Positions 8,530-18,346 of a stretch of 54,880 bases of DNA are shown here, in pieces. Below the pieces are notes generated by a model. The model saw only the letters and a program-made list of their open reading frames with translations, did not search any database and had not been told where the DNA came from. Every line of letters starts with the position of its first letter. Positions within the stretch are counted from its first letter, which is position 1. Position numbers and translations under genes: made by a program. The DNA comes from Idiomarina tyrosinivorans (GTDB taxonomy: Bacteria > Pseudomonadota > Gammaproteobacteria > Enterobacterales > Alteromonadaceae), in NCBI RefSeq assembly GCF_003987475.1, contig NZ_PIQH01000011.1, forward strand, positions 1 to 54,880, given 5' to 3'.

Positions 8530-9174
8530 ATGCCAGCGTTAACCTTATTAATGATCCTAGTCGCCTATTTAGTCGGCTCAATATCCAGTGCGGTACTGAT
8601 TTGCCGAATCTGGGGTCTGCCTGATCCACGCCACTCGGGTTCACAAAATCCTGGTGCCACCAACGTTTACCGTATTGGTGGACGCTGGCCTGCGCTGTTG
8701 ACCCTTGTCTTCGATGTGCTAAAAGGTATGGTCCCTGTGTGGGGCTCATATTATCTCGGTATCAACGCCTTTTATCTCGGCTTGATCGCTGTCGCTGCCT
8801 GTTTGGGGCACATTTTTCCGCTCTACTTCAAGTTTCGCGGCGGCAAAGCAGTGGCCACCGCGCTCGGAGCTATGTTTCCTATCGCTTGGGAAATGGCTTT
8901 GTTACTTATCATCACCTGGTATGCAGTGTTCCGCATTAGCCGAGTGTCCTCGTTAGCCGCCTTAGTTACGGTAAGTTTGGCGCCGTTCTACGCACATTGG
9001 ATAAAGCCCCAATACACGCTACCAGTGATCATGATCTCACTGCTTATTTTATGGCGCCACCAAGCCAATATTCTGCGACTCGCGTCTGGTAAAGAGAGCA
9101 ACTTTAAGCGTTCCACTAAGGTCGCTAAGCCAACGCCGGAAGATCCGCCAAAGGCCAACGGGGATAAGTCTTAA
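8530..9174 (+). CDS. plsY: Acyl-phosphate:glycerol-3-phosphate acyltransferase
   Basis: An integral membrane enzyme that makes lysophosphatidic acid from acyl-phosphate, the first step of phospholipid synthesis. The family motifs are present in order: LVGSISSA in the first helix, the [16 protein letters not shown] phosphate loop near residue 37, and [15 protein letters not shown] near residue 97. About five TM helices are visible in 214 residues. The C-terminal tail after ESNFKR is Lys/Pro-rich and its last 50 bases overlap the 3' end of tsaD on the opposite strand. Confidence 0.95.
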   Translation: MPALTLLMILVAYLVGSISSAVLICRIWGLPDPRHSGSQNPGATNVYRIGGRWPALLTLVFDVLKGMVPVWGSYYLGINAFYLGLIAVAACLGHIFPLYFKFRGGKAVATALGAMFPIAWEMALLLIITWYAVFRISRVSSLAALVTVSLAPFYAHWIKPQYTLPVIMISLLILWRHQANILRLASGKESNFKRSTKVAKPTPEDPPKANGDKS

Positions 9175-10141
9175 TCGCCAAGTCCGTCGATTGCCCCGCT
9201 TGCAACCGCAGCGCTCCAGCTAACGCAATCATTGCACCGTTATCGGTACAGAACGCTGGACGAGGATAAAACACTTCACCACCACGTTTTTGCACGGCGC
9301 TTTGCAATTGCTCACGTAAACGCACGTTCGCACTAACTCCGCCAGCAATTACCAAACGTTTTCGACCACATTGCTTTAACGCTCGTTGGCACTTAATCAC
9401 CAGCGTATCAACCACCGCTTGCTCGAAAGCCAAGGCAACATCAGCAAGACTCTGTTGGTCAGTACCCGCTTTCGCCAATGTATTTGCGGTAAAGGTTTTT
9501 AATCCGCTAAAACTAAAATCTAAGCCAGGACGGTCAGTCATCGGGCGCGGAAATTGGTAGCCTACGTCTTTACCCTGTTGCGCCAACTTCGCTAATCGTG
9601 GCCCGCCGGGATAATCTAAGCCCATCAATTTCGCCGTTTTGTCGAACGCTTCACCGGCGGCATCATCCAGCGACTCACCAAGCAATTGGTATTGACCAAT
9701 GCCTTGCACATCGACCAACTGCGTATGTCCGCCAGAAACCAATAACGCGATAAACGGAAATTGCGGTTGCGGGGTTTCCAACATGGGTGCTAACAGGTGC
9801 CCTTCCATATGATGTACGGCAATTGCTGGCTTGTCCCAACCGTACGCCAAGCTGCGACCTAAGCACGCCCCTACCAGTAATGCTCCCACCAGACCAGGTC
9901 CGGCGGTATAGGCCACGCCATCGATGTCGTCACTGCTAAGTTGCGCTTGCTTGAACACTTCGTGAATGAGGGGAATCGACTTACGCACATGATCGCGTGA
10001 CGCCAACTCTGGAACCACGCCGCCATAATCCGCATGCAGTTTTACTTGCGAATATAACGTATGGCCGAGAAGCCCATTTTCGGTGTCATAAATGGCGACA
10101 CCGGTTTCATCACAGGAAGTTTCGATACCTAGAACACGCAT
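9125..10141 (-). CDS. tsaD: tRNA N6-threonylcarbamoyladenosine synthase subunit TsaD
   Basis: The catalytic subunit that transfers the threonylcarbamoyl group to A37 of ANN-decoding tRNAs. The start at 10141 gives [16 protein letters not shown], the exact family N-terminus; the frame upstream to 10252 is not supported. The metal-binding histidines appear in HHMEGHL near residue 111, [12 protein letters not shown] follows, and the ASKH-fold segments [13 protein letters not shown] and [10 protein letters not shown] are intact. 338 residues is normal. Its neighbour plsY is also its neighbour in E. coli, but the rpsU-dnaG-rpoD block that often lies on the other side is absent. Confidence 0.96.
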   Translation of the reverse strand: MRVLGIETSCDETGVAIYDTENGLLGHTLYSQVKLHADYGGVVPELASRDHVRKSIPLIHEVFKQAQLSSDDIDGVAYTAGPGLVGALLVGACLGRSLAYGWDKPAIAVHHMEGHLLAPMLETPQPQFPFIALLVSGGHTQLVDVQGIGQYQLLGESLDDAAGEAFDKTAKLMGLDYPGGPRLAKLAQQGKDVGYQFPRPMTDRPGLDFSFSGLKTFTANTLAKAGTDQQSLADVALAFEQAVVDTLVIKCQRALKQCGRKRLVIAGGVSANVRLREQLQSAVQKRGGEVFYPRPAFCTDNGAMIALAGALRLQAGQSTDLAIKTYPRWPLADLPALA

Positions 10142-10273
10142 GTTTTTCACTATTCTCGTCTTGACCTTTGATTGACTGCTTGCGTAGTTTAACCGAAGCG
10201 AAGCAGAAAACCGATGCTTGATTGCATTTCCGCCTTCGTTACTGGCAACCAAAAAAACAACAAGGGAATCGCC

Positions 10274-11857
10274 ATGCGTAAACTCACGGCTCTATTTATA
10301 GTGCTGTTGCTGAGTGCCTGCCAAAGCGCACCACAGCAACAAACTAACAGCATTGCAGTGCAACAGTCGCAAGACCTGTCGACACTGCAATATCAAACCT
10401 TTAGTGAAATCCAAGCCGCTCTCAACAGTGGTCAAGTCAGCTCTGAGCAATTAGTGCATTACTACATCAGCCGCATCAAGGCGAACAATCGCGAAGGTAT
10501 GGCAATACATGCGGTGATTGCGTTAGCACCTGATGCCATCGAACAAGCTCAGGCGTTGGACGAAATGCGCCAGCAAGGGCAAATAAAAGGCCCGTTACAC
10601 GGCATTCCGGTATTACTCAAAGACAATATCGACACTGGCGATGGCATGGCGAATACTGGCGGTTCAGTGCTTTTGCGCAACAACCGTCCCGACGATGACG
10701 CCCAATTGGTGGCATCTCTGCGCGCAGCCGGCGCAATTATTCTCGGCAAAGCGAACTTGAGTGAATGGGCGAATTTCCGTTCTACCCGCTCAAGCTCAGG
10801 CTGGAGTGGTATGGGAGGCCAAGCGCTTAACCCCTACGACTTGAGCCGTTCAACCTGTGGTTCAAGCGCGGGTTCTGCTACGGCTGTTGCGGCGGACTTC
10901 GTAACCCTTGCGGTTGGCACTGAAACCGATGGTTCAGTCGTTTGTCCCGCCGCCACCAATGGTATTGTTGGCATCAAGCCGACCCTCGGTTTAGTCAGCC
11001 GTGATGGCATTATTCCTATTGCTCATAGCCAGGACACTGCAGGCTCGATGGCACGCACCGTAACCGGTGCAGTGAACCTGTTACAGGCAATGAAAACCCA
11101 AGCAAGCAACGACCCTCTGGCTTACCAAGACTCGCGTAACTTTACCCAGTATCTGCAAGCCGATGGTTTAAAGGGGTTGCGCATTGGTGTGGTTCGAAAC
11201 TTGATGGGCTATCACGAAAAACTTGATCAACAGTTCGAACAACAATTAGACGTATTGCGAGCTGAGGGTGCAGTGATTGTCGACAACGCCAACATTCCCA
11301 CGCTCGGACAATGGGATGATGCGGAATTCACCGTATTGGTGCATGAGATGAAGCATGATATGGCGGCATATCTAGCGACCACCGACGGTGATTTGAAAAG
11401 CTTGGCGGATCTCATCCGCGCTAACAAAGCCTACCACAAACAAGAACTGACGCTGTTTGGCCAAGAGCTGTTTGAAATGTCGCAAGCAACCACCGAAGAA
11501 CAGCATGAAGAATATTTAGCGGCACTGGCACGCAGTAAACGTCTAGCTGGCCCAGAGGGGATTGATGCGACATTAAAAAAATACAATGTCGATCTACTCA
11601 TAGCGCCAACCAACGGCCCCGCATGGAAAATCGACCATGTTAACGGCGACCATTATTTAGGTTCAGCCAGTTCACCTGCGGCAGTGGCCGGCTATCCGCA
11701 CATTACGGTGCCGATGGGCTTTGTGCAACTCGGCGAAGAACCAGCATTACCGGTAGGAATGAGCTTTTTCAGCGGTGCCAAATCCGAACCGTTGCTGATT
11801 AAAGCAGCCTATAGCTATGAACAAGCTAGTCAGCAGCGCCGTCCACCGAACTGGTAG
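10274..11857 (+). CDS. Amidase-signature family lipoprotein
   Basis: A 527-residue amidase-signature hydrolase predicted to be exported and lipidated. The ATG at 10274 (AAGGGA upstream) gives a short signal peptide ending in the lipobox LLLSAC at about residues 11-16. The Ser-cisSer-Lys triad segments are visible: LLKDNID carrying the lysine, [15 protein letters not shown] carrying the serine pair, and [23 protein letters not shown]. GatA is unlikely because of the lipoprotein signal and lack of gatB/gatC. Substrate is unknown; peptide or amino-acid amides are typical of exported relatives. The last 32 bases overlap the next gene in the opposite direction. Confidence 0.85.
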   Translation: MRKLTALFIVLLLSACQSAPQQQTNSIAVQQSQDLSTLQYQTFSEIQAALNSGQVSSEQLVHYYISRIKANNREGMAIHAVIALAPDAIEQAQALDEMRQQGQIKGPLHGIPVLLKDNIDTGDGMANTGGSVLLRNNRPDDDAQLVASLRAAGAIILGKANLSEWANFRSTRSSSGWSGMGGQALNPYDLSRSTCGSSAGSATAVAADFVTLAVGTETDGSVVCPAATNGIVGIKPTLGLVSRDGIIPIAHSQDTAGSMARTVTGAVNLLQAMKTQASNDPLAYQDSRNFTQYLQADGLKGLRIGVVRNLMGYHEKLDQQFEQQLDVLRAEGAVIVDNANIPTLGQWDDAEFTVLVHEMKHDMAAYLATTDGDLKSLADLIRANKAYHKQELTLFGQELFEMSQATTEEQHEEYLAALARSKRLAGPEGIDATLKKYNVDLLIAPTNGPAWKIDHVNGDHYLGSASSPAAVAGYPHITVPMGFVQLGEEPALPVGMSFFSGAKSEPLLIKAAYSYEQASQQRRPPNW

Positions 11858-12914
11858 GTGCTTGCAGTTGCTGTAGTGGCACTGAGATAGTGTTAAGTGG
11901 CTGGCCGTTGATATCGCGTAAGCTAAACTCGACAACGGCTGGCTGCTGTTCCCAATCAATCGTGATTTGACCATAACGCGCATCTGGCTGTGCTTTTCCG
12001 ACCCGCTGCTGAAATGCATAAGGGTTGTCATTCTGTTGGTTGACGCTGCCAGACACAACTTGCATTAGCGGGTAAGGCAACCAGTCGCTGGCTTTATCAA
12101 TCTCCCCAAACCAGCGTCCTGCTGTGGCAAGCACAACCCCATTGGCTTGCGTTTCACGCAATAACTTTTGCAAGCGCATTTGCTCTTGGCTGTACATCGC
12201 CCAACTGTCATAACCATTTTGTGGCGCTAGTACTGGCGTCGCGGAAGCAATGACCCTCACTTCTGCGGGTTGCTGTAATTGCTCCGCTAACCACTGCCAC
12301 TGCGGTTCGCCAAGCAGGCTTCCAGTGGGGTTGGGGAGGAAGCGATCTTTGATATCGGTAAACCAATTGGCAACGCCCGTGATGCCACCTTTTTCCGGCA
12401 GCGGGTCGCGATTCCAGCGGCCATCTAGCACAATCACTTGTACCCGGTAGGGCGCGTTACCGAAAATCACACTTTTATAAATACCATGTTGTTGGTATTG
12501 CCGCGGCGAGTAAGCTGGCTCTCGCCAGAATGTCAAAAACTGGTTCCGCACCGCGTAGCGCTGCGGATTGTCATTACCACGATGGCCATCAATGGCATAA
12601 TCATGTTCGTTCCAAATCGACATCACTGCCGAATTACGACGCAGAACTCGGGGACCCCGATAACGATTAAACACTTCATAGCCATCGAGGATATCCTGCA
12701 TATCATCGGCATTCACTGAAATGCTATCACCAAGAAATAGAAAAACATCCGGATCGGCCAAGTTCAGGGCGTCCCATACCTCCTGCCGTTGGGACTCATC
12801 AATGCAGCAGCCAAACGCAACACTGAAGACATTTTGCGCGTGCGCAGATTGCCAACCACTGGCAAACCAGATGGCGCTGATCAACACCCCTCTTACGACC
12901 GCTGTTCGAAACAT
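11826..12914 (-). CDS. PhoD-like (alkaline phosphatase D family) protein with altered metal site
   Basis: A 362-residue exported protein with signal peptide 1-26 (cleavage after AHA). The fold of the alkaline phosphatase D family is recognisable: the FGCC start, FLGDSIS at 60-66, WNEHDY at 101-106, VLDGRW near 162, the WQWLAEQL segment at about 206, and DSWAMYSQEQMRL near 236. Where active members have a GD-x-H motif, this protein reads ATAGRWFGEI at 263-272, so the expected Asp and His metal ligands are Gly and Trp. It may be inactive, bind a different metal, or act as a binding protein. Its start shares one base with the pilT stop (TAATG), so it is translationally coupled to pilT. Confidence 0.8.
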   Translation of the reverse strand: MFRTAVVRGVLISAIWFASGWQSAHAQNVFSVAFGCCIDESQRQEVWDALNLADPDVFLFLGDSISVNADDMQDILDGYEVFNRYRGPRVLRRNSAVMSIWNEHDYAIDGHRGNDNPQRYAVRNQFLTFWREPAYSPRQYQQHGIYKSVIFGNAPYRVQVIVLDGRWNRDPLPEKGGITGVANWFTDIKDRFLPNPTGSLLGEPQWQWLAEQLQQPAEVRVIASATPVLAPQNGYDSWAMYSQEQMRLQKLLRETQANGVVLATAGRWFGEIDKASDWLPYPLMQVVSGSVNQQNDNPYAFQQRVGKAQPDARYGQITIDWEQQPAVVEFSLRDINGQPLNTISVPLQQLQAPTSSVDGAAD

Positions 12915-13948
12915 TAGAGTCCCTCTTTATCACCCGCGCAACGACGTGCTTCCTGTTGGCTTATATCGCCCTGTTGCACTAATTTCTTTAGGCTTTGCTC
13001 AAGTGTTTGCATACCCTGCGCGGAACTTGTCTGTAGTGTAGAGTAAAGCTGCGCAACACGCCCTTCGCGGATTAAATTACGCACGGCTGAGTTAGCAATC
13101 ATGATTTCGTGTGCTGCCACGCGCCCGCCGAAGACCTTTTTCACCAATTGCTGAGAGACAACCGCGCGTAACGACTCTGATAGCATTGCTCGTGCCATTG
13201 GCTTATCTTCGCCAGGGAAGACATCAATCATCCGGTCAATGGTTTTCGGTGCTGATGCGGTATGCAGCGTGGCCAATACCAAATGCCCAGTTTCCGCTGC
13301 CGTTAACGCCAGTCGTACCGTTTCTAAGTCGCGCATTTCGCCCACCAAAATGACATCAGGATCTTCTCGTAATGCTGCTCGTAAAGCGGTTGCAAAGCTG
13401 TCAGTATCGCGATGTAACTCGCGCTGATTCACCAAACTCCGTTGATTGTCGTGGACAAACTCAATCGGATCTTCAATGGTGAGAATATGCAGTGCTTTAT
13501 TTCGGTTAATGTGGTCTACCATAGCCGCTAACGTGGTTGACTTACCCGACCCGGTAGGTCCAGTGACTAATACTAAGCCTCGTGGCGCATCAATAATGTC
13601 GCGGAAGATTTCGGGGGCCTCTAACTGCTCGAGAGACATGACCTGAGACGGAATGGTACGAAACACCGCACCAACGCCTTTGCGTTGCCGGAAAACATTG
13701 ACTCGAAAACGTGCAAGCCCATCAATTTCAATCGAGAAATCAACATCATGGCTTTTTTCATACTGCACTTTGGTAGCGTCGGGCATTAAGCTAATCAAGC
13801 CGTCGCGTAGAATATCGTCATCACATTCTGGGTGGTCGAGTGGGCGCATTTCGCCATCCACGCGTAAAATCGGAACGCTACCGGCCGTTAAGTGCAAGTC
13901 GGATGCAGATTGTTTCACACTCTCGGCTAATAATTCGTTAATATTCAT
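12914..13948 (-). CDS. pilT: Type IV pilus retraction ATPase PilT
   Basis: A hexameric cytoplasmic ATPase that powers type IV pilus retraction and twitching motility. The 344-residue protein begins MNINELLAESVKQSASDLHL as PilT does. Walker A is GPTGSGKST near residue 130. The Asp box and Walker B region (LREDPDVILVGEMRD) and the His box (GHLVLATLHT) follow. The AVRNLIREG segment of the C-terminal domain matches PilT rather than PilU. Only 32 bases separate it from the divergent yggS, the same neighbour as in many gammaproteobacteria. Confidence 0.95.
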   Translation of the reverse strand: MNINELLAESVKQSASDLHLTAGSVPILRVDGEMRPLDHPECDDDILRDGLISLMPDATKVQYEKSHDVDFSIEIDGLARFRVNVFRQRKGVGAVFRTIPSQVMSLEQLEAPEIFRDIIDAPRGLVLVTGPTGSGKSTTLAAMVDHINRNKALHILTIEDPIEFVHDNQRSLVNQRELHRDTDSFATALRAALREDPDVILVGEMRDLETVRLALTAAETGHLVLATLHTASAPKTIDRMIDVFPGEDKPMARAMLSESLRAVVSQQLVKKVFGGRVAAHEIMIANSAVRNLIREGRVAQLYSTLQTSSAQGMQTLEQSLKKLVQQGDISQQEARRCAGDKEGL

Positions 13949-13980
13949 AATCCTGTTCGCCAGTCATGAGGAATCGTTGA

Positions 13981-14676
13981 ATGTCTTCTACCATAGCAGA
14001 GAAGCTCAACAATGTACGCCAGCAAATCACTGATTTTGCTGAGCAACGTGAGCAGTTCCAACATCCTGTGCAACTGATCGCGGTCAGCAAAACGCACCCT
14101 CCCCAAGCAATTACTGAGGCTTGGCAGGCTGGACAACGGCACTTTGGCGAGAATTACGCGCAAGAAGCCGTGGATAAAGCGCAGCAATTAACGCACTTGG
14201 ACGGCATTTGCTGGCATTTTATTGGTCCCCTGCAAAGCAACAAGACCCGTCCCATCGCAGAGTCGATGGACTGGGTCCATAGTGTTGATCGCGAAAAAAT
14301 TGCGCGACGCCTTAATCAGCAACGCCCCGAGGGTATGCCAGCGCTGAATGTTTTGGTTCAGGTGAATATTGATGGTGATCCCAACAAGTCCGGACTCGTC
14401 GCTGATCAGATCCAGCCACTTCTGGACTTTTGCCAACGGGCTGAAAACTTAACCTTGCGCGGGCTAATGACCATTCTCGAGGGCACCGACGATGAGCAAG
14501 CTCAGCACCACAGTTTCAAGCAAATGCGGGAACTGTTTGAGCGCTATCAGCCTCAGTACGAGAATTTTGACAGCTTATCGATGGGAATGAGCGGCGATAT
14601 GCGACAAGCGATCCTTGAGGGTGCTAACATGGTACGTATTGGAACAGCAATTTTTGGAAAACGGGAGTATTTATGA
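13981..14676 (+). CDS. yggS: PLP homeostasis protein YggS (PLPBP family)
   Basis: A 231-residue alanine-racemase-like TIM barrel that binds pyridoxal phosphate and buffers B6 and amino-acid pools, without known catalysis. The PLP lysine is in LIAVSKTHPP near residue 36, HFGENYAQEA follows, and WHFIGPLQSNK and LSMGMSGDMRQAI are family hallmarks. The ATG at 13981 has GAGGA upstream. It overlaps proC by four bases (ATGA), the usual yggS-proC operon arrangement. Confidence 0.95.
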   Translation: MSSTIAEKLNNVRQQITDFAEQREQFQHPVQLIAVSKTHPPQAITEAWQAGQRHFGENYAQEAVDKAQQLTHLDGICWHFIGPLQSNKTRPIAESMDWVHSVDREKIARRLNQQRPEGMPALNVLVQVNIDGDPNKSGLVADQIQPLLDFCQRAENLTLRGLMTILEGTDDEQAQHHSFKQMRELFERYQPQYENFDSLSMGMSGDMRQAILEGANMVRIGTAIFGKREYL

Positions 14677-15497
14677 ACGACATTCGTAACATCGCCTTTA
14701 TTGGTGCCGGTAACATGACCCAGAGCATCGTTGGCGGAATGTGCCAAAGTGGTTACCCCGCCAAGCAAATTTGGGTAAGTAATCCGAGCTCAGCGAAATT
14801 AGAAAAACTCGAATCCGCTCATGGGCTTAATACCAGCAACGACAACCACCATGTTGCCAAGCAAGCAGATGTTATCGTCCTCGCAGTCAAGCCACAATTG
14901 ATGGCAGATGTCTGTAGTGATCTTGCTGCTAATGTCGACCTTTCCGGCAAATTGATTATTACCATTGCCGCCGGTATTCGTATTCCCAAATATCACCAAT
15001 ACTTAAATGACGACCAACTTACGGTGATTCGGGTGATGCCTAACACCCCATCATTGGTCGGTGAAGGTGTATCGGGCATTGTCTCTGACGAGCGGGCTCA
15101 AGCCAGCGATAAAGATTACGTCACCGATGTATTCAACGGCGTCGGCGAAACGATTTGGGTCGCCGACGAGGATGAACTCGACATCTTAGGCGCAGTAGCG
15201 GGTAGCGGCCCAGCGTACTTCTTCGAGTTTATGGCATCGCTGAAGAAAGCGGCTGTCGAACTCGGCTTCGATTCGGAAAAAGCGCGCTTAATGGTGCAAC
15301 AGACCTGTTTAGGCGCAGCTAAAATGGCACAGCATAGCGACTTATCATTAGAAGAACTGCGTAAGCAAGTGACCAGTAAAGGTGGGTCGACGGCCAAAGG
15401 TGTTGAGGTCTACCAACAAGCTGATATCGATAATATTTCAAGCGACGCAGTTAAAGCGGCAGTTAAACGTAACCAAGAGATGGCTGAGTTGTTTTAA
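14673..15497 (+). CDS. proC: Pyrroline-5-carboxylate reductase
   Basis: Performs the last step of proline synthesis, reducing pyrroline-5-carboxylate with NAD(P)H. The 274-residue protein has a Rossmann start IAFIGAGNMTQSIVGGM, then VIRVMPNTPSLVGEG and the C-terminal AVAGSGPAYFFEF and VTSKGGSTAKGVEV active-site segments. It is coupled to yggS by an ATGA overlap. The preceding proline enzymes ProB and ProA are encoded about 8 kb further on, so the full glutamate-to-proline route is in this window. Confidence 0.96.
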   Translation: MNDIRNIAFIGAGNMTQSIVGGMCQSGYPAKQIWVSNPSSAKLEKLESAHGLNTSNDNHHVAKQADVIVLAVKPQLMADVCSDLAANVDLSGKLIITIAAGIRIPKYHQYLNDDQLTVIRVMPNTPSLVGEGVSGIVSDERAQASDKDYVTDVFNGVGETIWVADEDELDILGAVAGSGPAYFFEFMASLKKAAVELGFDSEKARLMVQQTCLGAAKMAQHSDLSLEELRKQVTSKGGSTAKGVEVYQQADIDNISSDAVKAAVKRNQEMAELF

Positions 15498-15530
15498 CTC
15501 GGCCTCGTCGCAGCTTCAGAGGATTTTGCA

Positions 15531-16058
15531 ATGAATAATGCCCTGACATTTTTGGTTGTCACCATCATCGACTTGTACTTATACGTGGTGTTGTTACGCC
15601 TGTGGATGCAAGCGACTCGAGCGGATTTTTACAATCCGGTTAGCCAGTTTGTGGTTAAAGCCACCCAACCCGTCGTTGGGTTGTTACGCAATCTACTCCC
15701 CACTGTCGGCAGAGTGGATTTAGCGACATTAATCTTCGCCTACGCTATTGGAGTGTTGAAAGTCTACGCAATCATTGGCTTAAATAACTATGGCTTCAGT
15801 GCGCCAGCACTTTTCATCAACGGCTTTTTGATGGTGGTTAGTGCGTTTTTATCGATGATTTTCTGGATCTTGGTTATTCGCGCATTACTCAGTTGGTTCT
15901 CACAGGGCTATAATCCTATTGAGGCGTTACTGCACCAATTGACCGAACCGTTATTGGCGCCAGTGCGGAAAATCTTACCGCCACTTGGTGGTTTAGACCT
16001 CTCAGTATTAGTGGTGCTATTGCTACTACAATTTTTACGCATTCTTATAGGTATTTAA
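15531..16058 (+). CDS. yggT: YggT family membrane protein
   Basis: A 175-residue integral membrane protein of the YGGT family, with two homologous halves, each carrying an R-A-x-x-S/W-F-like segment after a hydrophobic helix (RLWMQATRADFYNPV in the first half; RALLSWFSQGYNPIEALLHQLTEPLLAPVRKILPP split across the second). The second half has the more typical motif. The function is not firmly known; roles in division-site or osmotic stress have been suggested for relatives. It sits in the conserved yggS-proC-yggT order. Confidence 0.92.
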   Translation: MNNALTFLVVTIIDLYLYVVLLRLWMQATRADFYNPVSQFVVKATQPVVGLLRNLLPTVGRVDLATLIFAYAIGVLKVYAIIGLNNYGFSAPALFINGFLMVVSAFLSMIFWILVIRALLSWFSQGYNPIEALLHQLTEPLLAPVRKILPPLGGLDLSVLVVLLLLQFLRILIGI

Positions 16059-16061
16059 GCT

Positions 16062-16523
16062 ATGAAACATTTCAGCTCTTCGCTTAAGTCCAAATTGGCG
16101 TTGCTGGTTGCAGCGCTGACCCTTGTGGCCAGTGCTGCGGCACACAGCGAACAGTTTGAAAAGTTTGGTGAATGGCAGATTCATTACAATGCTATTCCAT
16201 CCACTTTCTTGGCTCCAGCTATCGCCAGCCAATACGGGATCACTCGCTCGGGTTATCAGGGGCTATTGAACATTGCGATTATTCACCAAAATACGGGCGC
16301 TGCGACAACGGCTAGCGTCACTGGACAGGTGCTTAATCCTCTCGGTCAGCCGCAAAAGCTTACCTTTAAGGAAATCAAAGAAAACGACGCCATTTACTAT
16401 CTAGCGCAGTTTTCACACAGCAATCAAGAAATGTTGCGTTTTACCATCGACATTGAGAAAGACGGCAAAACACACCAGCTGACTTTTAATCAAGCCTTCG
16501 ACGTGTTTGATGAGGAAGATTAA
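16062..16523 (+). CDS. DUF4426 family exported protein
   Basis: A 153-residue periplasmic protein with a signal peptide ending about residue 30 (ASAAAHS). The mature part reads as a single beta-sandwich: FGEWQIHYNAIPSTFL near the start, an ASQYGITRS segment, then IHQNT and GQVLNP. This fits the DUF4426 family found beside yggT in Vibrio and Alteromonas relatives. The function is unknown. The gene follows yggT by three bases, and its stop uses a TTAA shared with the stop of the convergent antiporter gene. Confidence 0.8.
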   Translation: MKHFSSSLKSKLALLVAALTLVASAAAHSEQFEKFGEWQIHYNAIPSTFLAPAIASQYGITRSGYQGLLNIAIIHQNTGAATTASVTGQVLNPLGQPQKLTFKEIKENDAIYYLAQFSHSNQEMLRFTIDIEKDGKTHQLTFNQAFDVFDEED

Positions 16524-18250
16524 TCGGTCAACTTGATACCCACCGCTAAAATCTCACCGTGAGTATCCATATCGCGCACGGTGAGCATGACATTGCCCAA
16601 GGCTAACTGGTCGCCAATGACCACTCGCCGGTGGAAGCGTTCAGTGAAGTAATCGGCAATACTCTTCGCTAACAACGCTTCATCAATGTCACCCAGCGGA
16701 TAGAACGTTTGAATATCTGCCAACGTCAGGTTGCCATGCAGTGAAAAGTCACCGAAGAACACGTTTTGTTGCAACGGTTCCGGACCTTCGCCGGTCGATG
16801 CCAAGATCCTTGATACTTCATCCAAGTCTTTCACATTGGCGGCCACCAGCAAAAAATCTCTCTCCTGAATAACGGGACGTTGCTCTGGTTGCAACCACTC
16901 TCCTTGGCGAAGTACGCCGACAAAGGTTGCCGGGGCCGTCAGCTTGAGCTGCTCCCAAGTGTGATCACAGGCTGCTGACTGCTTATCGATACGGTATTGC
17001 CAAACTTCCAGCGCATGATGGCTTGCAATCGCACTGAGCGGCATACGCTGCTGAGGTTCAGGCTTGGGCGGTACTTGCAGCTTTAACCATTTAGCCATCG
17101 GCGAAATGGTCCAACCCTGAACGATCAACGAGGTCATGACCACAACAAAGGCCACGTCAAAATACAGGTCACTGTTTTTCATCCCACTCAGCCACGGGAA
17201 TAGCGCCAAAATAATGGGAACCGCTCCACGTAAGCCTACCCAACTGATAAACCCTTGCTCTCTTAACGGAAAGTTGAATGGCAATAGGCTGATGAATACC
17301 GCTATGGGGCGCGCGATAAAGAGTAAAGTCAGGGCTACAACAAAGGCCATGAAACCGTACTGGAATAAGTGTGAGGGCGTCACCAACAGTCCCAAAATCA
17401 GGAACATCGAAATTTGACTCAACCAAGCCAAACCATCTTGTACCTGCAGTATATGCACAAGCTGAGGCAGCCGCGCGTTACCAATCACATAACCGGTAAG
17501 GTATACCGCTAAAAATCCGCTCGCTTGCATCTTACTGGTGAGGGCAAAGGTGACGACAGCAGCAGCCAACGCCAGTAACGGATAGAACGAGAAACTCAGC
17601 GGCAGTTTGCGGGCGGCTATGACAAACAAACGGCCACAGATCCAACCCATGGCTATGCCACCGAGCAATTGCCAAACCACTCCAGCGGCCATCCACCATG
17701 CGTTGGTCATCGCGTCAGTTGACAATGCCTGTGTCATAGCAACCGTTAAAATGACCGCCATCGGATCGTTGGTGCCTGATTCTATTTCTAGGGTCGAAGC
17801 AACCCGTTCTTTAATCCGTAACCCTCGTGATTGGAACAGGCTGAATACCGCCGCAGCATCCGTGGAACTTAGGATAGCGCCTAATAAAAGTCCTTCGTTC
17901 CAGCTCAGACCAAACAGCCATACCGTTGTAGCAGCGACCAAACTACAGGTGATAGCTACCCCCACGGTCGCAAGACTTATCGCTGGCCATAATGCCACCC
18001 GAAAGCGCTCTGGATGGGTGCGCATACCTCCATCAAACAGAATGACGAGCAATGCCAGCGAACCAATCAAAAACGCTAACTCGGGATTATCGAATTGAAT
18101 ACCGCCAAGCCCATCTTCGCCAGCAAGCATACCAATTAATAAAAACGTCAAAAGAATTGGCGCGCCCAGACGATTGGAAATGACCCCTGCTAGGATGCTG
18201 ATCAGGAGCAAACCTCCAGTGGCAAATAGCAAGGTATTGGCGAAATCCAC
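16520..18250 (-). CDS. nhaP2: K+/H+ antiporter of the NhaP2/CvrA type
   Basis: A 576-residue CPA1-family antiporter. About 12-13 TM helices occupy residues 1-385, with the DGGMRTHPERF and ESGTNDPMAV motifs (ion-binding Asn-Asp) and SWVGLRGAVPI. A C-terminal cytosolic part follows with TrkA-C-like and transporter-associated domains. The start is the GTG at 18250: AGGAGG sits just upstream and the product then begins like E. coli CvrA and has its length. The frame continues to 18400 without support. Vibrio NhaP2 exchanges K+ (and Na+) for protons and protects at low pH with high K+. Confidence 0.9.
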   Translation of the reverse strand: MDFANTLLFATGGLLLISILAGVISNRLGAPILLTFLLIGMLAGEDGLGGIQFDNPELAFLIGSLALLVILFDGGMRTHPERFRVALWPAISLATVGVAITCSLVAATTVWLFGLSWNEGLLLGAILSSTDAAAVFSLFQSRGLRIKERVASTLEIESGTNDPMAVILTVAMTQALSTDAMTNAWWMAAGVVWQLLGGIAMGWICGRLFVIAARKLPLSFSFYPLLALAAAVVTFALTSKMQASGFLAVYLTGYVIGNARLPQLVHILQVQDGLAWLSQISMFLILGLLVTPSHLFQYGFMAFVVALTLLFIARPIAVFISLLPFNFPLREQGFISWVGLRGAVPIILALFPWLSGMKNSDLYFDVAFVVVMTSLIVQGWTISPMAKWLKLQVPPKPEPQQRMPLSAIASHHALEVWQYRIDKQSAACDHTWEQLKLTAPATFVGVLRQGEWLQPEQRPVIQERDFLLVAANVKDLDEVSRILASTGEGPEPLQQNVFFGDFSLHGNLTLADIQTFYPLGDIDEALLAKSIADYFTERFHRRVVIGDQLALGNVMLTVRDMDTHGEILAVGIKLTD

Positions 18251-18346
18251 ACGTCCTCCTGACAGATTCTTTTTTGTTAACCTGTGCCCATCATAGCACG
18301 GAGATGTTAAAATCTTGGCAACGAATTTTTGGCTATAAGGTTCACC

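Noticed and set aside
11826-12914. Calling the PhoD-like gene a pseudogene
   Set aside because: The frame is full length with an intact signal peptide and most family motifs, and it is coupled to pilT; the substitutions are confined to one metal motif.
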